Under the pieces are notes generated by a model. That model made no database searches and was not told the DNA's origin. It was given only the letters and a program-made list of their open reading frames with translations. From Rubrivivax sp. (GTDB lineage: Bacteria; Pseudomonadota; Gammaproteobacteria; Burkholderiales; Burkholderiaceae_C): 64,000 nucleotides of DNA. This document shows, one piece after another, positions 43,616 to 53,454 of the stretch. The DNA lies in the NCBI GenBank assembly GCA_004210455.1, contig SEFA01000010.1, positions 55,654-119,653 of the forward strand, written 5' to 3'. Each line of letters starts with the position of its first letter. Within the stretch, counting starts at the first letter, position 1. The position numbers and the translations under genes were made by a program.

Positions 43616-43661
43616 CCGTGTCAGTCGCTCGCCGAACGGAAATGTTCGGACGCCGACACGG
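43616..43661 (-). terminator. Rho-independent terminator of the tctC-dehydrogenase operon
   Basis: On the minus strand CCGTGTC...GACACGG (outer 7 bp) and CCGAAC-ATTTCC-GTTCGG (inner 6 bp) form a stem-loop followed by TTTTCC. It lies 14 nt after the tctC stop and before the chaperone gene. Confidence 0.7.
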
Positions 43662-43675
43662 CCCATCCCTCGAAC

Positions 43676-44668
43676 TCACTCGATCTGCACGTTCGCTTCC
43701 TTCACGAGCTTGGCGAACTTGCCGGTCTCATTGCGGATCTGCGACGCCAGTTGCTCGCTGGTGCCGCCGGTGGTCTCGGCGCCGATGTCCTCCATGCGCT
43801 TGCGGAACTCGGGTGCCTGCAGGACCTTGACCATCTCGGTGTTCAGCTTCGTCACGATGTCCTTGGGCGTGGCCGCCGGTGCGAGCACGCCGAACCAGGT
43901 GCCGATGTCGAAGCCCTTCAGGCCGGCCTCCTCCAGGGTCGGCACGTCGGGCAGCGCGCTGGAGCGCCGCGCCGTCGTCACCGCCAGCGCGCGCAGCTTG
44001 CCGGCCTTGATGTGCGGCAGCACCGGCGTGACGGTGTCGAAGGACATCTGGATCTGGCCGCCGAGCAGGTCCGTCGCCAGCGGTCCGCTGCCCTTGTAGG
44101 GCACGTGCAGCAGCGTCGTGCCGGTGAGGTTCTGGAACTGCGTGCCGATCAGGTGCTGCGCGGTGCCGTTGCCGTTGGAGCCGTAGGTCCATTCGCCGGG
44201 CTTGGCCTTGAGCTGGGCGACCAGTTCCTGCACCGTCTTCGCCGAGGTCTGGCTCGCGTTGACCACCAGCACGTTGGGGACCAGCGCGATGCCGGTGATC
44301 GGCACGAAATCCTTCTGGAAGTCGTAGGGCAGCTTCTTGTAGACGCTGCTCGCGATGGTGTGGTGGACGGCGCCGATCAGCAGCGTGTAGCCGTCGGGCC
44401 TGGCCTTGGCGACGTAATCCGCGCCCAACGTCGCGCCGGCGCCGGGCCGGCTTTCGACGATCACCGGTTGGCCCAGGCTCTGCTGGAGCTTCTCGGCCAA
44501 TGCGCGGGCGAGCACGTCGGTCGTGCCGCCGGCGGGGAACGGGACGATCAAGGTGATCGGCTTGGCGGGCCAGGGTTGGGCGAAGGCGGGGATGGCGAGG
44601 CCGAGGGCGGCAATCGCCGAGACCGCGATCCATGACCGGCGGCGCGAAGAGGTCGGAACTTGGCTCAT
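43676..44668 (-). CDS. TctC-family periplasmic solute-binding receptor
   Basis: 330 residues. Signal peptide about 1-30 (core WIAVSAIAALGLAIPAFA), then the TctC/Bug family start KPITLIVPFPAGGTTDVLAR and the typical RPGAGATLGADYVAKARPDG. Such receptors bind di- and tricarboxylates; the neighbouring tartrate/malate dehydrogenase-like gene suggests an organic-acid ligand. TctA/TctB membrane partners are absent, common for the large Bug families of Burkholderiales. Confidence 0.92.
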   Translation of the reverse strand: MSQVPTSSRRRSWIAVSAIAALGLAIPAFAQPWPAKPITLIVPFPAGGTTDVLARALAEKLQQSLGQPVIVESRPGAGATLGADYVAKARPDGYTLLIGAVHHTIASSVYKKLPYDFQKDFVPITGIALVPNVLVVNASQTSAKTVQELVAQLKAKPGEWTYGSNGNGTAQHLIGTQFQNLTGTTLLHVPYKGSGPLATDLLGGQIQMSFDTVTPVLPHIKAGKLRALAVTTARRSSALPDVPTLEEAGLKGFDIGTWFGVLAPAATPKDIVTKLNTEMVKVLQAPEFRKRMEDIGAETTGGTSEQLASQIRNETGKFAKLVKEANVQIE

Positions 44669-44713
44669 GGCTTGTCTCCTGGTCGATGGCTCTGACGGCC
44701 ATTCGACGCAATG

Positions 44714-45787
44714 TCAGCGGGGTTGGTGAAGCGCGGCGATGACGGCGGCGGTGACGTCGGTCGTCTTCGCCTGGCCGCCGAGGTCGCCGGTATGCAGCGA
44801 GGGATTCGCCGTGACGGACTCGATTGCTTGCATCAGCCGCGCGGCGGCGTCGTCCTCGCCGAGGTGCTCCAGCAGCATCACGGCCGACCAGAAGGTCCCG
44901 ACGGGATTCGCCAGGCCCTTGCCCATGATGTCGAACGCCGAGCCGTGGATGGGCTCGAACATCGACGGGTAGCGGCGCTCCGGATCGATGTTGCCGGTCG
45001 GCGCGATGCCCAGGCTGCCGGCCAGCGCGGCCGCGAGGTCGCTGAGGATGTCCGCGTGCAGGTTGGTCGCGACGATGGTGTCCAGCGTCGCCGGCTTGTT
45101 GACCATGCGCGCGGTGGCCGCGTCGACGAGTTCCTTGCCCCAGGTGACGTCGGGGAACTCGGTCGCGACCTGCGCGGCGATCTCGTCCCACATCACCATC
45201 GCATGGCGCTGCGCGTTGCTCTTGGTGATGACCGTCAGCAGCTTGCGGGGACGCGACTGCGCCAGCTTGAACGCGTGGCGCATGATGCGCTCGACGCCGG
45301 TGCGCGTCATGATGGACACGTCGGTCGCGGCTTCGATCGGATGGCCCTGGTGGACGCGGCCGCCGACGCCGGCGTATTCGCCTTCCGAGTTCTCGCGCAC
45401 GATGACCCAGTCGAGGTCCTTCGGGCCGCAGCGCTTGAGCGGCGCGTCGATGCCGGGCAGCACGCGCGTCGGGCGCACATTGGCGTACTGGTCGAAGCCC
45501 TGGCAGATCTTCAGCCGCAGGCCCCACAGCGTGATGTGGTCGGGGATGTCGGGATCGCCGGCGGATCCGAACAGGATGGCGTCCTTGGCGCGCAGCGCGT
45601 CCAGGCCGTCGGCCGGCATCATCTCGCCGTGCGCGCGGTACCAGTCGCCGCCCCAGCCGAAGTCCTCGAACTCGAAACGGAAACGGTCGGTCGTCGCGGC
45701 CAGCGCCTCGAGCACCTCGCGGCCCGCGGGGATCACTTCCTTGCCGATGCCGTCACCGGGGATGGTGGCGATGCGATAGATCTTCAT
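44714..45787 (-). CDS. ttuC: Tartrate dehydrogenase-like isocitrate/isopropylmalate dehydrogenase family enzyme
   Basis: 357 residues from ATG 45787. Family features: IATIPGDGIGKEVIPAG N-terminus, VIVRENSEGEYAGVGGRVHQ, DAATARMVNKPATLDTIVAT, and IHGSAFDIMGKGLANP near the end. The size and sequence fit the TtuC/YeaU group (D-malate/tartrate dehydrogenase), NAD-dependent oxidative decarboxylation. It is paired with a TctC receptor and divergent from a LysR regulator, an organic-acid utilisation unit. Confidence 0.88.
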   Translation of the reverse strand: MKIYRIATIPGDGIGKEVIPAGREVLEALAATTDRFRFEFEDFGWGGDWYRAHGEMMPADGLDALRAKDAILFGSAGDPDIPDHITLWGLRLKICQGFDQYANVRPTRVLPGIDAPLKRCGPKDLDWVIVRENSEGEYAGVGGRVHQGHPIEAATDVSIMTRTGVERIMRHAFKLAQSRPRKLLTVITKSNAQRHAMVMWDEIAAQVATEFPDVTWGKELVDAATARMVNKPATLDTIVATNLHADILSDLAAALAGSLGIAPTGNIDPERRYPSMFEPIHGSAFDIMGKGLANPVGTFWSAVMLLEHLGEDDAAARLMQAIESVTANPSLHTGDLGGQAKTTDVTAAVIAALHQPR

Positions 45788-45913
45788 GGGGGTCTGTCTC
45801 CAGAGGCTGTCGGGGAAAATTCCTGGCACGACTCTAGGAGCGCCCTCCCCGCCGGATCGCAGCTAAAGTCAATCCGTCTTCAACCTGGATTCAACAATCC
45901 ACAGGACGTCCCC

Positions 45914-46855
45914 ATGGCTTCAAAGAGCGCTCACGGCAACGGCGCAACGGCGATCGCGCCAGCCGATCTCGGCTTCTTCTCGGCGCTGTGCAGCGCCGGC
46001 AGCCTGAGCGCCGCGGCGCGCGAACTCGGCATCACGACGGCGGCCGTCAGCAAGCACCTGACGCAGATGGAGAGCCGCCTGGGCACGGCGCTGCTGAGCC
46101 GGACCACACGACGGATGAGCCTGACGCAGGAGGGCGAGCTCTACCTGGAGCACGCGCGACGCATCCTCGCGTCCATCGACGACTTGCAGGAGGTGATGCG
46201 CGCCAGCGGCGGCACCGCGAGCGGCCTGCTGCGGGTGAACGCGACGCTGGGATTCGGACGGACGCACATCGCGCCGCTGATTTCGGGGTTCGTGCGCCAG
46301 CATCCGAAGCTGCAGGTCCAACTGCAGTTGTCGGTCAATCCACCGCCGTTGAACGAGGACGCCTTCGACGTCTGCATCCGCTTCGGTCCGCCGCCTGACG
46401 CCAGGGTGATCGCGCGCCGGATCGCGCCGAACCGGCGGCTGCTGTGCGCCTCACCGACCTATCTGGGCGCCCACGGCACGCCGAAGACACCGGCGGAACT
46501 GGTGCACCACGACTGCATCGGCATCCGCCAGGGCGAGGAGGCGTACGGTTTGTGGCGCCTGTCCTCCAAGCGCGGCCGCAAGACAGCCACCGAAGCGGTC
46601 AAGACTCGCGGCGCGTTGACGACCAACGATGGCGAGATCGCGGTGAACTGGGCGCTCGACGGGCACGGGATCCTGATGCGCGCGGAATGGGACATCGCAC
46701 GCTACTTGGCGAGCGGCCGTCTGGTCCAGGTCTTGCCGGAGTGGGAGACACCCGATGCGGACATCTATGCGGTCTACCCGCAGCGGGTCCAGGGCACCGC
46801 GCGGGTGAGGCAATTCGTGGCGCATCTGGCCAAGGCGTTGGGCAAGCCGGAGTGA
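45914..46855 (+). CDS. LysR-family regulator of the organic-acid unit
   Basis: 313 residues from ATG 45914. The N-terminal LysR helix-turn-helix (DLGFFSALCSAGSLSAAARE, TAAVSKHLTQMESRLGTALLSR) is followed by a substrate-binding domain. Divergent from the dehydrogenase gene, the usual arrangement for a LysR activator and its target. The intergenic sequence contains TTCAACCTGGATTCAAC (about 45880-45896), a candidate site. Confidence 0.93.
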   Translation: MASKSAHGNGATAIAPADLGFFSALCSAGSLSAAARELGITTAAVSKHLTQMESRLGTALLSRTTRRMSLTQEGELYLEHARRILASIDDLQEVMRASGGTASGLLRVNATLGFGRTHIAPLISGFVRQHPKLQVQLQLSVNPPPLNEDAFDVCIRFGPPPDARVIARRIAPNRRLLCASPTYLGAHGTPKTPAELVHHDCIGIRQGEEAYGLWRLSSKRGRKTATEAVKTRGALTTNDGEIAVNWALDGHGILMRAEWDIARYLASGRLVQVLPEWETPDADIYAVYPQRVQGTARVRQFVAHLAKALGKPE

Positions 46856-46903
46856 TCGGCGTCCCGACCGGCCGAGCGAAGCGGCTCATGTCACTCGCCG
46901 TTG

Positions 46904-47539
46904 CTAATGCAACTTGATGAGCGGAGACACGGCGGCGACGACCGTGGCCATCAAGCCGACCAGACCGAACGTGAAGCCGACCGCCCACTTGATCGCACCG
47001 AAGATCACGCCCTGCGTCTCCAGATGACGGTCAGCGGTCGTCTTGTACAGCTCCGCTCGATTGGCGCCGAGCCCCTCCTTGATCTCCGCGCGCAGCTCGC
47101 CGATCGTCTGATTGACGGCAGCATGGTTATCTTTCATCTCCGCGCGCAGCTCACCAATCGTCTGATTGACGGCAGCATGGTTATCTTTCATCTCCGCGCG
47201 CAGCTCACCGATCGTCTGATTGATGACAGCATGGCTATCTTTCATCTCCGCGCGCAGCTCACCGATCGTCTCGTTCACCGCTGCAAAACCATCTTTCATT
47301 TCGGCGCGGAGGTTTCCGATCTCTCCCTTCGTTTCGGCACGGAGCGTGCCGATCTCTGCCTTCAGTTCCACACGAACCGCGCCAAGGCCTTCCTTCATCT
47401 CTCCGCGGAGCTGCTCCAACTGAGCGCGCGTGGCCAGCGCCGGCAGGACCGTCTCGATGGCTTGTGCCCGTGCCATCAGCTCCGGATCAGACCGCGCGGC
47501 GCGCTCGGCCGCGCCGCTCTCATAGGGTTTCATTTGCAT
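46904..47539 (-). CDS. Coiled-coil membrane protein with 18-residue tandem repeats
   Basis: 211 residues from ATG 47539 (GAGG 8 nt upstream). The middle consists of repeating LRAEMKDNHAAVNQTIGE units (residues about 75-165), an amphipathic coiled coil, followed by one or two C-terminal hydrophobic helices (AIKWAVGFTFGLVGLMATVVAAVSP). Similar to DUF1640-type proteins. It converges with the LysR gene, 48 bp apart. No function can be read from the sequence. Confidence 0.8.
   Translation of the reverse strand: MQMKPYESGAAERAARSDPELMARAQAIETVLPALATRAQLEQLRGEMKEGLGAVRVELKAEIGTLRAETKGEIGNLRAEMKDGFAAVNETIGELRAEMKDSHAVINQTIGELRAEMKDNHAAVNQTIGELRAEMKDNHAAVNQTIGELRAEIKEGLGANRAELYKTTADRHLETQGVIFGAIKWAVGFTFGLVGLMATVVAAVSPLIKLH
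47103..47318. repeat. Four-copy 54-bp tandem repeat within the coiled-coil gene
   Basis: Copies at 47103, 47157, 47211 and 47265; the first two are almost identical and the last is diverged. Each encodes 18 residues, i.e. a multiple of three heptads is not reached but the frame is kept. Candidate for copy-number variation. Confidence 0.93.
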
Positions 47540-47843
47540 CACCTGTTCCTCGATCAACAGCGGACACCGGCCCGCCATGGAGAGCAACTCTGCCACCGCT
47601 GATCGAGTCCAAAATCGAAATCGACCCCTCTTCCCCCATCAGTCGGTCTCAAACTGGACTCTCATTGCCGCACGTCAAAGGATGACGAGACATCGTCGTC
47701 TGGATGGGGGTGTGAATCGGCCGCGACGCCGGCCCCATTGGGGGATGGAGGCAATCCCTGCCCCCCCCTTACACTCTTCCGGCACACGGTCCGCGGCGAC
47801 AACGAGTGGCAACCAAGCGACCGACATCCAGGGAGTGCTCCAC
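47540..47843. other. 304-bp region between the coiled-coil gene and the beta-lactamase-fold gene
   Basis: Divergent intergenic region. I see no gene, PIP box or strong hairpin. It must contain both promoters; an unusual C-run (CCCCCCCTTAC, about 47760-47772) is the only feature that stands out. Confidence 0.5.
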
Positions 47844-49325
47844 ATGCCCAAGATCACGCGTCGCGCCGGCTTGCGCACCTCGGCGGCGCTGGCCGCGGCG
47901 AGCCTGTCGGCTCCATGGCGCGCCTTCGGGCAATCTCCGGCGCCATCCTCGACGCCAGCAGTCGATCGCGCAGCGACCACCGCCACTGCCGCCAGTGCCG
48001 CGGCCTCAACGCCCAGCGAACCGCCGCGGCACGAAGGCCCGGAGGGCGCCCTGCTCGCCGAACGGTTGAAGTACGAGGGCGTCGCGCTCGCCGCGATGCG
48101 CATCCGTGATGGTGCGACCACCTTCAGCGGCGCCAGCGCCCTCGGTCCGCTACCCGATCCGCGGACGCTGTTCGAGCTGGGCTCGATCACCAAGACCTTC
48201 ACCGCGCTGCTGCTCGCGGACGCGGTGACGCGCGGCCTGATCAAGCTCGACGATCCGGTCGATGCCGCCCTGCCCGACCGCCTCAAGCTGCGCGACAGTC
48301 AGGACGCGCCGCTGCGCTGGGTGGATCTGGCGACCCAGCGTTCCGGACTGCCGCGGCTGCCCGCCAACCTCGTCGTCCGCCCGGACCTCACCGATCCCTA
48401 CGCCACCTACGACTGGACGCTGATGGCCGCGTTCCTCTCCGGATGGAAAGCGGACAAGCCGCGCGACACCGCCTACGAATATTCCAACCTCGGCTTCGGC
48501 CTGCTCGGTCAGGCGCTCGGTTTCCTGCAGCAGCGCGACTACGCGACGCTGCTGCGCGAACGCGTGCTGGTGCCGCTGGGACTCGAGGACCAGATCTTCC
48601 TGCGCCCGCCCGCCGGCAGGCGCTTCCTCGACGGGCACGACAAGGCCGGCAAGCCGGTCGACCATTGGACCTTCCGCCCGGCGATGGCGGGAGCCGGCGC
48701 CCTGCTCGGCAGCACGGGCGGGCTGGCGCGTTACGCGCAGGCGGCACTGGGACAGTTCGACCATCCGTTGAAGGCGGCCTTCGCCCTGTGCCTGCGACGC
48801 CATGGCGCACGCGACATCCCCGGCGCGGGCATCGGCCTCGCCTGGCACGGCGGCGCGCTGCCCGGGCGCGTCGCGTTCAACCACGACGGCGCGACCTTCG
48901 GCTTCAGCAGCTCGCTCTGGCTGGATCCGGTCAAGGGAAACGCCTCCGCGGTGCTGGCGAACGCGGGGGTGGGCGTCGCGGACCTGGCGCTGCATCTGCT
49001 GGAACCGGCGATCCCGGTCGCGGACATGTCCCTGACGCGCCAGGCCGCGGTGTCGCTGACGCCGGAGCAGCTCCAGCCGCTCGTGGGCATCTATGTGCTG
49101 TCGCCCTCGATGAAGATCACGGTGCGTGCCGAGGGGAACCGGCTCTTCGCGCGAGCCACCGGCCAACAGGGCTTCGAGCTCTTCGCGACATCGCCGCTGG
49201 TGTTCTTCGCGAAGATCACCCCACTGGAGATCGTCTTCGACCCTGCCGAGCCCGACGGGCGAGGCGCACCGGCGCTGACCATCAAGCAGTCCGGAAGAAA
49301 CACCCGCGCGTCCCGCGAGCCCTGA
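47844..49325 (+). CDS. Class C beta-lactamase-fold serine hydrolase, Tat-type signal
   Basis: 493 residues from ATG 47844. N-terminal signal with TRRAGLRTSAALAAAS, a twin-arginine-like motif. Beta-lactamase/transpeptidase-fold: SxxK motif SITK at 114-117, YSN at 213-215, and HDG in the third-motif position (FNHDGATFGF) in place of KTG. A C-terminal extra domain (about 400-493) is beta-rich, as in AmpC-like esterases and D-aminopeptidases. May be a beta-lactamase, esterase or peptidase; substrate not predictable. Confidence 0.88.
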   Translation: MPKITRRAGLRTSAALAAASLSAPWRAFGQSPAPSSTPAVDRAATTATAASAAASTPSEPPRHEGPEGALLAERLKYEGVALAAMRIRDGATTFSGASALGPLPDPRTLFELGSITKTFTALLLADAVTRGLIKLDDPVDAALPDRLKLRDSQDAPLRWVDLATQRSGLPRLPANLVVRPDLTDPYATYDWTLMAAFLSGWKADKPRDTAYEYSNLGFGLLGQALGFLQQRDYATLLRERVLVPLGLEDQIFLRPPAGRRFLDGHDKAGKPVDHWTFRPAMAGAGALLGSTGGLARYAQAALGQFDHPLKAAFALCLRRHGARDIPGAGIGLAWHGGALPGRVAFNHDGATFGFSSSLWLDPVKGNASAVLANAGVGVADLALHLLEPAIPVADMSLTRQAAVSLTPEQLQPLVGIYVLSPSMKITVRAEGNRLFARATGQQGFELFATSPLVFFAKITPLEIVFDPAEPDGRGAPALTIKQSGRNTRASREP

Positions 49326-49471
49326 GCCGATCCGCCGCCTTGCATCCTGGGCGCTCCGTTCCACGGTCTGTCGCGTCTCTGCGGCGATGACCCGTTGCGC
49401 GCGCTAAGGTGATACCAGGCCGTGTGGATCCCTCACGGCCTGGTGTCATCTCATGCATCAAGGAGTGCGTC

Positions 49472-49678
49472 ATGGGCTTCGTCGGCCTGCTGTTCTGGTT
49501 GGTCCTGTTCGTGCTGTGCTGGCCGCTGGCCCTGCTCGCGCTGGTGATGTGGCCGATCGTCTGGCTGCTGACGCTGCCGTTCCGGCTGATCGGCCTGAGC
49601 GTCGACGCGGTGTTCGCGCTGCTCAAGGCCGTCCTCTTCCTGCCAGCCCGCCTGCTGGGCGGGCGCGAACCGCGCTGA
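49472..49678 (+). CDS. Small hydrophobic membrane protein
   Basis: 68 residues from ATG 49472, which has a strong AAGGAG at 6 nt; the longer frame from 49409 lacks this. Two or three hydrophobic stretches (LLFWLVLFVLCWPLALLALV and VWLLTLPFRLIGLSVDAVFA) and a short Arg-rich end. Small inner-membrane protein, function unknown. Confidence 0.72.
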   Translation: MGFVGLLFWLVLFVLCWPLALLALVMWPIVWLLTLPFRLIGLSVDAVFALLKAVLFLPARLLGGREPR

Positions 49679-49686
49679 TCACGGAC

Positions 49687-49709
49687 AGCCGCCGCATCCC
49701 GCGGCGGCT
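49687..49709. terminator. Stem-loop terminator between convergent genes
   Basis: Perfect 9-bp stem AGCCGCCGC/GCGGCGGCT with a 5-nt loop, between the small membrane protein and frmA. No U-tract, but position between converging genes fits a bidirectional terminator. Confidence 0.6.
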
Positions 49710-49747
49710 TCGGCCTCAACGCCGACTCAAGTCCTTGAGTTCAGTTC

Positions 49748-50983
<1,236 letters not shown>

Positions 50984-51904
50984 TCAGTGCGCGAGCAGGT
51001 AACGCGCCATCAGCCGCGCCTGCGTCTCGCTGACGCCCAGGGTCGGCATCGCGTTGTGCGCGTCGATCGCCTGCGGATCGCGGATCCAGGCGGTCAGTCC
51101 GTCCTCGGTCGGGTGCGCCTTGCCGCCGATGCGGTCCCGCCCCGCGAGACCGCTCAGGCGCGGCCCGTTGGACGTGTCCGGTCCGACCACGCCGGGAATG
51201 GTGTGGCACGCGGTGCAGCCGTGCTGGCGGAACGCGCGCTGCGCGAGTTCGACCGTCGCCAGCGGCGGCGCCAGCGGCGCCGGCGCGTCGACGATGCCGT
51301 CGCATCGCGCCGTCGTCCTCATCTGCATCGCGCCGCCGGTTTTCCCGACCGGCACCGGAGGATTTTCCGGGGGCGCGGTCAGCGTCCGGTACTGGTCCGG
51401 CGTCATCAGCGGCAGCGCGTCCAGGAAGGCGACCACCGCCCAGAGTTCCCCCTCTTCCAGGCGGTACTCCCACGCCGGCATGCCGCTCATCTTGATGCCG
51501 TTGCGCGTGATCCAGTAGAGGTCCTGCGAACGCCAGTGGCGGGTGGCCTCCACCAGCGAGCTCGGCACCGGCTGCATGCCGAGGGCGAATGACTCGGGCG
51601 CCACGCCCGGTGCGCCGTGGCAGGCCACGCAGCGGTCGCGGAAGCAGGCGGCCCCCTGGGTCACGCGCTCGCGGGTGATCAGGTCACGCGGCGGCGGGTG
51701 GGCATCGGCGCGATGCTGCACCGCCCGTTGCAGCGCGATTTCCAGCAAGGAATGCACCGGCTGCAGATGCGGCCCGGTCGCGGAAACGTCGTACACGCCG
51801 AACCAGACGAACGCGGCCGCGCCTGCCGCCCCGAGCACGCCCGCCGCCGCGCCCGCGGCGAGGACGGCTTTCACAGGGGAGACACGGGGCTTCGGTTCGG
51901 GCAT
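50984..51904 (-). CDS. Diheme c-type cytochrome
   Basis: 306 residues from ATG 51904. Membrane anchor/signal helix about 14-38 (AVLAAGAAAGVLGAAGAAA), then two heme-binding sites CVACH at 92-96 and CTACH at 230-234, each followed by later Met ligands. It is divergent from the caa3 oxidase operon and probably delivers electrons to it. Confidence 0.9.
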   Translation of the reverse strand: MPEPKPRVSPVKAVLAAGAAAGVLGAAGAAAFVWFGVYDVSATGPHLQPVHSLLEIALQRAVQHRADAHPPPRDLITRERVTQGAACFRDRCVACHGAPGVAPESFALGMQPVPSSLVEATRHWRSQDLYWITRNGIKMSGMPAWEYRLEEGELWAVVAFLDALPLMTPDQYRTLTAPPENPPVPVGKTGGAMQMRTTARCDGIVDAPAPLAPPLATVELAQRAFRQHGCTACHTIPGVVGPDTSNGPRLSGLAGRDRIGGKAHPTEDGLTAWIRDPQAIDAHNAMPTLGVSETQARLMARYLLAH

Positions 51905-52039
51905 GGCCGCAGCAAGGCAAGCGCGATGCCGGGGCGATGCTGGGGCGATGATGGGGCGACGGCGCGCCTGCGTTCCGCCCGCCACAGCCTCTGCGATGAC
52001 CGATCCCGGGGCGGGCACTTCGTGTGCCAGGGATCGCGC

Positions 52040-52414
52040 ATGACGCCCCCCCGCCTCCTGTCGATTTCCCTCGGTCTGCTGCTGTCGGCGTGCGGGCCGG
52101 CCCCGGACCAACCGTTGCGGCGCTGGCAGGTCGACGCCGCCGATGTGGAGCGCGGGCGCCACCTGATGTCGCAGTTCCAATGCGGCAGCTGCCACGCCGT
52201 GCCCGGCGTGCCGGGCGGCGGCCAGCGCGCGCCCGCGCTGGAGCGCTTCGGCCGGCGAGCCTACATCGCCGGCCAGTTGCCCAATTCGCCCGACATGCTG
52301 CAGCGCTGGCTGCTGGACCCTCAGGGTCTGCTGCCCGGCACGACGATGCCGCGACTCGGCCTGTCGGAGCGCGACGCGCGCGACGTCGCCGGCTACCTGC
52401 TGTCGCTGCGATGA
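52040..52414 (+). CDS. Monoheme c-type cytochrome lipoprotein
   Basis: 124 residues from ATG 52040. Lipoprotein signal LGLLLSACG with lipidated Cys at 18, heme site CGSCH at 48-52, axial Met in TTMPRLG. It is the first gene of the oxidase operon, whose next gene starts 4 nt into its stop, and probably acts as electron donor to it. Confidence 0.88.
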   Translation: MTPPRLLSISLGLLLSACGPAPDQPLRRWQVDAADVERGRHLMSQFQCGSCHAVPGVPGGGQRAPALERFGRRAYIAGQLPNSPDMLQRWLLDPQGLLPGTTMPRLGLSERDARDVAGYLLSLR

Positions 52415-53454
52415 GCGCGGGCGGCATGCTCCGTCCCGCGGGTCCGCAAGCCGAGGCCCTGGCCGGCGTCATGAACACGACGCTGGTCGTCTGCGCCTTC
52501 GCCTTCGTCTTCGCCATGGTGTGCCTGGGCGCGGCGCTCTGGTGGAAAGGCCGCCGACCGGTGTCGACCGCGCTCTGGCTCTGGGGCGGCGGCCTGGTGC
52601 TGCCGGTGCTCGTCTTCGGCGGACTGCTGCTGCACGGCGAGCGGCAGGCCTACGGCCTCGACGATCCGTCGCCGCCCGGCGCGATGCGCGTGGCCGTCAC
52701 CGGCCACCTCTGGTGGTGGGCGATGCGCTACGAGGCCGAGGCCGGCCAGGGTCCCGGCGCGCCGGCGTTGCCGGCCTTCGCCACGGCCAACGAGCTGCGC
52801 GTGCCCGTGGGCCGGCCGGTCACCCTGACGCTGGCCTCGGAGGACGTGATCCACAGTTACTGGGTGCCGGCGCTCGGCGGCAAGGTCGACATGGTGCCGG
52901 GACGGCTGAACCGGCTCACCTTCACCGCGTCCCAGCCGGGCGTCTTCCGCGGGCCGTGCTCGGAGTATTGCGGCACCCAGCACGCGGCGATGGTGCTGCA
53001 GGTCGTCGCGATGCCGCCGGACGACTTTGCGCGATGGCGGCAGGCCCAGGCCGGCGCCGCGCCCGAGCCTGTCTCGCGTCAGGCCCTGCGCGGTGCGGCC
53101 CTCTTCCGCGAACATGGCTGCGTCGCCTGCCATGCAGTGCGGGGCGTGGATGACGAGCGCAACGGAAGTGGCGAAGACCTCGCCAAGGCGCCGCCGCTCG
53201 GGCCCGATCTGACGCACGTGGCGACCCGGCTGTGGCTGGGCGCCGGCGCGCTGCGCAACCGCGATCCCCTCGGCGATCCGCGCACGGCGCTGCGCCAGTG
53301 GATCCGCGACGTGCAGCAGGTCAAGCCGGGCGCGCGCATGCCCGCCTACCGGCATCTGAGCGCCGACGAGATCGACGCGCTGGTGGCGTTCCTCGCCGGA
53401 CCGCCGGTGGCGGGGAGCGACGCCGAACGACCGCTGGTCGCCGCCGCGCCATGA
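52411..53454 (+). CDS. coxB: Cytochrome c oxidase subunit II with fused cytochrome c domain (caa3 type)
   Basis: 347 residues from ATG 52411, overlapping the previous stop. Two membrane helices (about 24-45 and 55-75), then the CuA domain with ligands H148, C183, C187, H191 and M194 (GPCSEYCGTQHAAM), then a C-terminal cytochrome c domain with CVACH at 237-241. The fused heme makes it a caa3-type oxidase. Confidence 0.95.
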   Translation: MSAGGMLRPAGPQAEALAGVMNTTLVVCAFAFVFAMVCLGAALWWKGRRPVSTALWLWGGGLVLPVLVFGGLLLHGERQAYGLDDPSPPGAMRVAVTGHLWWWAMRYEAEAGQGPGAPALPAFATANELRVPVGRPVTLTLASEDVIHSYWVPALGGKVDMVPGRLNRLTFTASQPGVFRGPCSEYCGTQHAAMVLQVVAMPPDDFARWRQAQAGAAPEPVSRQALRGAALFREHGCVACHAVRGVDDERNGSGEDLAKAPPLGPDLTHVATRLWLGAGALRNRDPLGDPRTALRQWIRDVQQVKPGARMPAYRHLSADEIDALVAFLAGPPVAGSDAERPLVAAAP

